Origin: Flavobacterium sp. UBA7665
GTDB taxonomy: Bacteria > Bacteroidota > Bacteroidia > Flavobacteriales > Flavobacteriaceae
Direction: 5' to 3'
NCBI GenBank assembly: GCA_002483285.1
Contig: DLHP01000030.1
Coordinates: forward strand, 124,001 to 188,000
Length of the DNA stretch: 64,000 bases
Below are positions 1 through 8,100 of this stretch, one piece after another. Each line of letters begins with the position of its first letter. The first letter of the stretch is position 1. Position numbers and translations under genes: made by a program. The notes beneath the pieces were generated by a model. The model worked only from the letters and a program-made list of their open reading frames with translations. It was not told the origin of the DNA and searched no databases.

Positions 1-591
1 GTGTGCGAGGGTTACGCGGGCGTTGACATAAGGCTTGTTTTTTTCAATACTAATGGGTACGCTGCTGTAGCGCTTGTTTATCTTTTTGCGCAATTTTTCA
101 TTGTCACGGTATACGACAATCTGTTTGCGTTCGTAGTCGACTGAGACGAGATGGTGTTTAAAAAAATGGAACCCGATGATACCATTGATGGGAACACCCA
201 CGTGTGAAGAGAAGTTGAAACTTTGGTCGAGTACGATATACAGGTTGTGGTTTTTATCTACAAGTCCGTTGACCGAAAGCAGGTTGTCTGTAGATTTGAG
301 ACCTTCGATCGCTTCGTCACTGCCCAACCCGCGCAACTTCACTTTCTGAACGTTAAACAGGCTTACTTTATCCTTGTCGTCGAGGCCGAGAAGGATGGTC
401 TCCTCTACGCCCGTATCCAGCAGGAAATTGAGCTCGACGCCATTGACATTTATTGGAATGAAGATCAGGTTGTTGATGAGTTGAAACGGAATGACTACTT
501 TGTTTTTACTGGTTTCGAATTCAAAGCCAGACTGCGCGCTGGCGATGAAAGACACCAAAAAAGCAACTATTAAAAGTATTTTATCGCGCAT
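1..591 (-). CDS. Retropepsin-like aspartyl protease, secreted (3' end cut by window)
   Basis: The gene runs off the left edge; 197 codons are visible from the ATG at 591. The product begins with a signal peptide (MRDKILLIVAFLVSFIASAQ), so it is exported. At about residues 55-66 it carries LLDTGVEETIL, the D-T-G active-site loop of retropepsin-like aspartic proteases, and near residue 135 a GIIGFHFF segment typical of the second half of that fold. Bacteroidota proteins of this kind usually continue into a C-terminal PDZ domain; that part is outside the window, so its presence is an inference. The substrate is unknown. It is divergent from the aminotransferase at 779. Confidence 0.8.
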   Translation of the reverse strand, partial: MRDKILLIVAFLVSFIASAQSGFEFETSKNKVVIPFQLINNLIFIPINVNGVELNFLLDTGVEETILLGLDDKDKVSLFNVQKVKLRGLGSDEAIEGLKSTDNLLSVNGLVDKNHNLYIVLDQSFNFSSHVGVPINGIIGFHFFKHHLVSVDYERKQIVVYRDNEKLRKKINKRYSSVPISIEKNKPYVNARVTLAH

Positions 592-657
592 GCAAAATAT
601 TCGGTTAAAAAATGACAACTATCCTCCAACTCCATGATGCAATATAACGCAAAAGAG

Positions 658-688
658 TTGGCTTGAAGCTAAAAAAATTGCAAATTTG
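658..688 (+). promoter_or_regulatory. Possible promoter of the aminotransferase
   Basis: A TTG at 658-660 lies 20 bases before CAAATTTG at 681-688. This resembles the Bacteroidota/Flavobacterium arrangement TTG-N(19-21)-TAnnTTTG, but with CA in place of TA. CAAATTTG is self-complementary, so strand assignment rests on the TTG. It lies about 90 bases upstream of the ATG at 779. Confidence 0.35.
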
Positions 689-778
689 CCATTCAAAAAA
701 CAGCGACGTATCTTACTCGAGCTACAGCGAACACCCAAAGCAATAGTATGGCGCGCACCGAAATAAATTAAATACACC

Positions 779-1972
779 ATGCCAAAAGTTTCAAACAAAG
801 GAAAGCAAATGCCCGAATCGCCAATCCGAAAATTGGTGCCTTACTCGGAAATCGCCAAAAAGAAAGGACACAAAGTGTACCATCTCAACATAGGACAACC
901 CGATATCAAGACGCCTAAAGTGGCTATGGACGCGGTTAAAAACGTCAATATAGAAGTGCTTGAATACAGTCATTCTGCCGGTTTTGAAAGCTACCGAACC
1001 AAATTGTCGCAGTATTACAAAGACCATGGATTACCTATTGAACTGGCCGACATCATCATCACAACGGGCGGTTCAGAAGCTTTGCTTTTTGCGATGGGAA
1101 GTACCATGGACCAAGGTGACGAGATCATCATTCCCGAGCCGTTCTACGCCAACTACAACGGATTCTCAACCGCATCGGGTGTAAAAGTCACCCCGGTGAT
1201 TTCAACCATCGATACCGGATTTGCCTTACCGCCGATTGCCGATTTTGAAAAACTGATTACGCCAAAGACCAAAGCCATTTTGATTTGCAATCCCGGAAAC
1301 CCAACCGGTTACCTATACTCTAAAGACGAAATCCTGCAATTGGCCGAGCTTGTCAAAAAACACGACCTGTTTCTGATTGCCGATGAAGTCTACCGCGAGT
1401 TCACATATGACGGAGATGTACATTACTCAGTCATGAATGTGCCTGGACTAGAAGAGCATGCCATCATGATCGACTCGGTTTCTAAACGTTACAGTATGTG
1501 CGGCGCAAGAATCGGTTGCATTGTATCTAAAAATAAAGAAGTCATGGCAACCGCGATGAAATTTGCCCAGGCCCGATTGAGCCCGCCAACTTTTGCGCAA
1601 ATTGCCAGTGAGGCGGCGCTTCAAACCCCGCAAAGTTATTTCGACGAAGTAATCTCAGAATACCGTGAACGCCGCGATACGCTGATTACCGAGCTCAACA
1701 AGATAGACGGTGTAAAAGTAGCCACACCAAAAGGAGCCTTTTACTGCATTGCGCAACTGCCGGTTGACAACGCCGACAATTTTGCACAGTGGTTACTCGA
1801 ATCGTATGATCTCAACGGCGAAACCGTTATGGTAGCTCCGGCGGCTGGCTTCTATTCTACTCCGGGCGTTGGTTTAAATGAAGTTCGTATCGCTTATGTA
1901 CTTAAGAAGGAAGACTTGGTCCGCTCGGTTGAAATCCTCAACGACGCATTGAAAGTTTATAATTCTAAATAG
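779..1972 (+). CDS. Pyridoxal-phosphate-dependent class I/II aminotransferase (aspartate aminotransferase-like)
   Basis: 397 residues, the usual length for fold-type I aminotransferases. The cofactor lysine is Lys236 in SVSKRYSMCGARIG, the class I signature. NPGNPTG (about residue 178) and DEVYREF (about 206) are the conserved PLP-contacting segments, and the C-terminal RIAYVLKKEDL supplies the carboxylate-binding arginine. The family transfers amino groups between amino acids and 2-oxo acids. Aspartate/2-oxoglutarate is the most common annotation for this subgroup, but specificity cannot be read here. It appears monocistronic: it ends before a repeat element and a strong bidirectional terminator. 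Confidence 0.9.
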   Translation: MPKVSNKGKQMPESPIRKLVPYSEIAKKKGHKVYHLNIGQPDIKTPKVAMDAVKNVNIEVLEYSHSAGFESYRTKLSQYYKDHGLPIELADIIITTGGSEALLFAMGSTMDQGDEIIIPEPFYANYNGFSTASGVKVTPVISTIDTGFALPPIADFEKLITPKTKAILICNPGNPTGYLYSKDEILQLAELVKKHDLFLIADEVYREFTYDGDVHYSVMNVPGLEEHAIMIDSVSKRYSMCGARIGCIVSKNKEVMATAMKFAQARLSPPTFAQIASEAALQTPQSYFDEVISEYRERRDTLITELNKIDGVKVATPKGAFYCIAQLPVDNADNFAQWLLESYDLNGETVMVAPAAGFYSTPGVGLNEVRIAYVLKKEDLVRSVEILNDALKVYNSK

Positions 1973-1975
1973 GTT

Positions 1976-2072
1976 TTGACAGCCAATCCTGCTGTACGCT
2001 AACCCGAGCGAAGCCAGCTGGCGAAGCAATCTTTCCCGCCTTAAAGAAAGGATATCGCTGCCATTGGAGCTG
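1976..2072 (-). repeat. Intergenic repeat element, copy 1 (minus orientation)
   Basis: Read on the minus strand this stretch contains GGCAGCGATATCCTTT, then GGGAAAGAT, then ACAGCAGGATTGGC. It parallels the element at 11712-11805 (TGCAGCGGCATCCTTTT, TAAAAGAT, AAAGCAGGAACAGC) in the same order. The interior differs: here it holds GCCAGCTGGC, a perfect palindrome flanked by GCTTCGC. Both copies begin a few bases after a stop codon. From memory, elements with these ends are scattered through Flavobacterium genomes; that is recollection, not a search. Confidence 0.5.
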
Positions 2073-2102
2073 TGGTCTGCGTGTCAAAATCAACTGCATC
2101 AT

Positions 2103-2136
2103 AAAAAAAGGCTTCCCGAATCGGGAAGCCTTTTTT
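2103..2136. terminator. Bidirectional rho-independent terminator
   Basis: AAGGCTTCCCGA and TCGGGAAGCCTT pair over 12 bases around a single A, so the real loop is about 5 bases. The hairpin is flanked by an A-run on the left and a T-run on the right, so it works in both directions. It separates the aminotransferase (plus) from the giant secreted protein (minus), which stops at 2142. Confidence 0.93.
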
Positions 2137-2141
2137 GTTGT

Positions 2142-5100
2142 TTATCGCTTGAGCGAGAAGTGCGACTTGAACTCTTGTTGCTTGCCTTGATCTTTATAGA
2201 AGAGCTTGAACCAATAATCGGTAGAAGGCATGAGTTGCGTATTCATGGTACCATCCCAACCCAATCCTATAGCGCTGATTTCCTTAACGAGTTTTCCGTA
2301 ACGGTCAAAGATGTAGATTTTGGCCGTAGGATCGATTTCTTTCAAATCCTTAACGTTCCAGAAGTCATTATAACCATCTCCGTTTGGTGTAAAGAATCTA
2401 GGGAAGTCGATTACCAACACCTGCGTACTCAGGATTCCGCAACTAAACTTGTCGCGTACAGTAATGGTATGGTAACCCGAGGTAAAGCCCACAAACTGAT
2501 TGGCATCCTGGAAAGCACCATTGTCCAATTGGAATTCATACACACCCGGTGGCACCACAGATACGGCAATCATTTGCTGGTCTGCGAAATAATTAGAAAC
2601 CGTAGTACCTATCTGAAGTGGCGGGAATGCCGGCGCTACGGTAGCGGTCGCGCTGGCTTTACAAAGCGAGTATTTTTGGGTAACATCTACCGTATAAAGA
2701 CCCGTTTCTGTTGCCACCAAAGTGTTGCCAGTCTGTCCGGCAATAATACCACTCGGGCCAGTCCAAACAAAGTCGTAATCGGTGGCATTCAACTTGGTAT
2801 CTAGTGTAAAGGTCGACCCTGGTTTAGGGATTCCGTTCTCATCCACACAGATGAAACCGTCGGTCAAAACAGGTGTCGGCAACGGATTTACCGTTATGCG
2901 TCCCGTGAGGCTAGCCGTGCCACAACCGCCTGATGTGGTTATGGTGTAGTTGAAAACACCAACTTCTGAGGTAGTTCCGCTAATGGTGAATACACCGGCA
3001 GAGAAATTACCCTGGATTCCAACAGGGACCGTCCCGGCTACCAATGAAGCACCAGTTGCACCATTGCCTACCTGGTAAACGATATTCTGTATTGCATCAT
3101 TAACGCAAACCGACTGATCTGCAAGCTGTGGTGCAGAAATCAACGTAATCGTTGGGCCCTGAAGTACTTCTATGGTTCCTGCCAACACTACTGGAGGGCC
3201 ACAACCGTCAACAGTAGTCACGGTATAATTGTAAATTCCTGGGGTGGTCACGGTACCGCTGATGGTAAAAATATTTGTCGTTGGATTGTAATTGGTAGTT
3301 AATCCCGGAGGCAAATTGGTAACCTGTGCGCCAGTAGCACCATTGCCCAACTCATAAGAAATCGGTGTAATCTGACTGTTGGTACAAGGCGTCTGGAACG
3401 GCGTGGTCGCAGCCGAATACAAAGTCATCGTCACCCTTTGGTTGACAGTAATAACACCACTCAATGGGCCCGAAGAAGGACAGCCGCCCGTAGTGTTCAC
3501 CTCGAAATTGAAAATCCCAGCTGCCGTAGGTGTTCCGCTAATCGTAAACGTATTTGCTACGGCATTGAACACTGCGTTCAAACCGGCCGGCAAACCGCCT
3601 GCGGTAACAGAAGCTCCGGTGGCACCGTTTCCTACCGTATAAATTATAGAAACAGAGTTGGCTGCATTGACACAAACCGTAGGTGTCGCATTCCCCGAAG
3701 TCAATACAATTGTCGCCGAAGGATTAATGGTAACGGTTGCATAACTAACCGAATTCACACAAGGCGCAACGCCTGCAATGGTATAGGCAAAGGTACTTGT
3801 TGTGGCTCCGACGGTTGGGGTAAACGTTCCGGTCGCAGCGTTAAAATTCCCGCCGGTACTTACCGCATCCCTAGTCCATACGCCACCGGCTTGCTCGCCC
3901 GTAATGAGGCCAAACAAATCAATAGTGGTCGAATCGGTTTCGCAAACTGCAATCGTACCACTGGTTCCGGCATCGGGTTGCGCGTTGATGTTAATTGTAG
4001 CAGTACTGCTTACCACCGCACATGGCGGCGTTCCTGTAAGGGTATAAGTAAAGACACTAGTCGTTGCTCCAGGCGCAGGAATAAATGTGCCTGCGGCCGC
4101 GTTGAACGTTCCGCCGGTGCTTACTGCATCACGCGTCCAAACCCCGCCGGCCTGCTCTCCTGTAATCAGATTGAAAAGATTGATGACCGTGGCATCATTG
4201 TCACAAACCGTCGTTATTCCATTGGTTCCTGCAACGGGCTGGGCATTGATATTTATGGTAGCGATACTGGTATCTGGTAAACAAGGTAACGTACCATTGA
4301 CTGTGTAGGTGAAAGAACTGTTCGTAGCTCCTGGTGCAGGTGTAAATGTTCCGGCTGCAGCATTAAAGGTTCCACCGGTTCCGCCGGGATTTCTGGTCCA
4401 GGTTCCGCCAGACTGTTCGTTGGTAATCAAACTGAAAAGATCAATCGCTGTTGTGTCGGTATCGCAAACGGTCGTTGAACCGCTGATTCCAGCGTCTGGT
4501 TCGGCGTTGATGTTGACGGTGGCGAGATTGGTTACTGCCGTACAAGGACCTGTTCCGCTTACGGTATAAGTGAAGACGGATGTCGTAGATCCAGGTGCTG
4601 GCGTATAAGTTCCCGCAGCAGCATTAAATACTCCGCCTGTTCCGCCGGGATTTCTGGTCCAAACGCCGCCGGTTTGTTCGCCGGTAATCAAGGAAGCTAA
4701 ATTGATAGAAGTCGCACTGTTGTCGCAGACGGTTGTACTGCCATCGACTCCCGGAAGCGGTTGTGCATTGATATTTATCGTAACGGTACTGGTGTCGTTT
4801 ATACAAGGTGCGGTTCCAATAAGGGTATATTGGAAAGAACTCGAGGTAGCTCCCGGCGCCGCCGCGAAAGTTCCGGCGGCAGCATTGAATGTTCCTCCTG
4901 TACCTCCCGGGTTTCTGGTCCAAACCCCGCCGGCCTGTTCTCCTGATATTAGGCTGAACAAATCAATTGCGGTAAGATCAGTATCGCAAACCGTCGTGTT
5001 GCCATCCAAACCGGCATCTGGCTGTGCATTTATGTTAATCGTTGCTACACTGGTACTCACCACGCAAGGCGCGGTTCCTGTCAAAGTGTAGGTGAACGAG

Positions 5101-8100
5101 CTACTCGTAGCGCCTGGAGCAGGTGTAAAAGTTCCCGCAGCAGCATTGAAGTTCCCACCGGTTCCACCTGGATTTCTCGTCCAGACACCGCCCGGTTGCT
5201 CGCCGTTAATAAGGCCGAATAAATCGATTGGTGCATTACTGCTATCGCACACTGTAGTATTACCGCTAATTCCGGCGTCGGGCTGAGGATTGATTGTAAC
5301 CGTGGCCGTACTGCTAACCGTAGGACATGGTGCCGTTCCGGTAATTGTATAAGTAAAAGTACTGGTCGTAGCGCCTGGGGCAGGAATAAAGGTTCCTGTC
5401 GCGGCGTTGAAAGTTCCGCCAGTACTAGTCAAATCTCGTGTCCATACACCGCCTGGTTGTTCTCCGGTTATCAAATTGAAAAGGTTAATTAATGTGGTAT
5501 CGGTCTCGCAAACAGTTGTTATCCCATTGGTGCCCGCATTTGCCTGCGCACTGATGTTTACCGTGGCGGTACTGACATCGTTAACACAAGGTGCAGTACC
5601 CGTTAAAGTGTAAGTAAACGTGCTGTTAGTCGCGCCCAGTGCAGGAATGAAAGTTCCGGCAGCGGCGTTGAAAGTCCCACCTGTACTGATTGCATCACGT
5701 GTCCAGACACCACCGGTTTGTTCACCGGTAATGAGACTAAACAAGTCAATGACCGTACCATCACTATCACATACCGTGGTGATACCGTTAAGACCTGCAT
5801 CGGGTTGGGCGTTGATGTTGACTGTTGCTGTACTCGTTGCATTAGCACAAGGCGCAACTCCGGTGAGTGTATAGGTAAAAATGTTGACGCTGCTTGCTCC
5901 GGCTGCAGGGGTAAAAGTTCCTGCGGCTGCGTTGAACGTTCCTCCGGTACTTGCCGCATCCCTTGTCCAGGCACCGCCTGCTTGTTCGCCTGTAATAAGG
6001 TTGTTTAGGTTGATGACATTGGTATTGCTATCACAAATGGTAGTAATGCCACTCACTCCCGCATTCTGTTGTGGATTGATGGTCACCACCACTTCACTGG
6101 TATCTGTAACGCACGGTGCCGTCCCGGTTATGGTATAAGTAAAAGTACTGGTAGTAGCTCCTGGGGCCGGCTCAAAAGTACCGGCTGTAGCATTAAATAC
6201 ACCACCTGTACTAGTAAGGTCTCTGGTCCAAACGCCGCCAGCTTGCTCTCCCGTAATCAAGGTAAACAGATCGATTACGGCGTTATTATCGTCACACACA
6301 GACGTACTCCCGTCTAATCCGGCATCGGGTTGAGGATTGATATTTACCGTAGCAACGCTTGTCGCATTGCTACAAGGCGCAACCCCGGTTAAAGTGTAAG
6401 TGAATGAACTGGTAGTGGCTCCGGCTGCAGGGGTGAAAGTTCCCGCGGCAGCGTTGAAAGTTCCGCCCGTACCTCCCGGATTTCTGGTCCAAACACCACC
6501 AGCTTGCTCGCCTGTTATGAGGCTAAACAAATCGACTGGTAGCACGCTGTTTTCACAAACGGTTGTGCTACCGGAGGTTCCGGCAATTGGTTGTGGGTTG
6601 ATATAAACAATTGCTTCACTCGTGTCTACACCACAAGGTGTGGTTCCGGTTACAGAATAGGTGAATGTCGAAGTAGTGGCACCTACGGCAGGTATGAACG
6701 TGCCCGCGGTTGCATTAAAAGTTCCGCCAGTACTGATTGCATCCCTGGTCCAGACTCCGCCAGCTTGTTCGCCCGTAATCAGCGTAAATAAATCAATTAC
6801 CGTTGCGTTGTTTTCACAAACTGTAGTATTACCATCGGTCCCTGCCACTGGCTGCGGATGGATTGTGATGGTAGCCGTACTGGTATCTGTATTACAAGGA
6901 GCAGTTCCTAGAATTGTATACGTAAAGGTTGACGTTGTCGCGCCGGCAGCAGGTGTGAAAGTACCTAAAGTCGCGTCGAAAACTCCGCCGCTACCACCTG
7001 GATCCCTGGTCCAAACACCGCCGGTTTGTTCACCGTTAATGAGGCTGAACAAGTCAATCAATGCGATGCTGTCATCGCAAATCACGGTGCTACCATCGAT
7101 TCCAGCATTGGGTTGGGGATTGACAGTAATGGTCACCGATTTAGAACAACTGTCTGTTGGGTTGGTGATATTGATAATGAAAGTGTAAACTCCGGCAGTA
7201 TTTGGAATACCCGATAAAGTATAAGTTCCTCCAGAAAGTACTCCCGTTACACCATTGGGTAAAGTTCCTCCGGTTATGGTGGCCGTCACAATTCCGCCTG
7301 CGACACTAAACGGCATCGGAGTAATAGCAGTATTGATACAAACGGTTTGTGCCACCGATGGTGCAATGACATTACAACCGCAATTTTCAATCTCAACCGT
7401 TGCGGTCGTTGTGAACGGAACACAAGGCGGCGGAGGTGTAATGGTATAGGTAACCGTATAAATGCCTACCGAACTACCAGGGTTGATGGCTCCTGTGTTA
7501 GGATCAATACTCAAGCCCGCAGGTGTAGCGGTATACTGACCACCTGGTGTCAAAGGGGTCGTTTCTGCAATAGCTACTGGCAAAGTAGCATTGCTACAAA
7601 TCGTAGCCGGATAAGTGAAAGTTCCTGTAGGGGTTGTTGCTGGGTAAATCGTAAAAGGCCTAATGTTCGCACAAGCCGTGGTCACCGCATCAAACAAACG
7701 CACATAGATGGTTTTAGGAAGCGAATTGAAAGTAAAAGTCTGCAAATCGGCATCGGACACGAAATTGATGTTGGTTGGCGCATCATTCGCAGCGTCGATT
7801 GGATCTTCGTAATATTTAATGATGTAATCTCCGGCATTCGGCACACCCAATAAAATATCGGCATTCTGGTCAATATTTAATTGATAAGGCGGCGGTCCTG
7901 TGATACAATAGGTCATATCATGTGGAGAGGTTACCGGCAATGGTGGCGCCGGCGTAATGGTTACCACATCCTGCGCCGGAGGAACACTACAAGTATTAAA
8001 ATCTACGATGGCAGTATAAGTGGTGGGCCCAGTTGGGCAAATATGCAATGGATTGTCATTGACCGCGCCAATAGGGTTACCGTTGGCCAGCCAACTAATT

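Noticed and set aside
2064..2804. Plus-strand 246-codon open frame
   Set aside because: It lies antisense to the T9SS sorting domain of the giant protein, runs through the terminator, and has no family features.
3438..4280. Plus-strand 280-codon open frame and several shorter ones inside 3300-7500
   Set aside because: They are antisense reflections of the 261-bp coding repeats; they recur in register with the repeats and translate to repetitive low-complexity sequence.
3712..7103. Regular direct repeats that might suggest a CRISPR array
   Set aside because: The period is 261 bases, all of it coding, with no short repeat-spacer structure and no cas genes.
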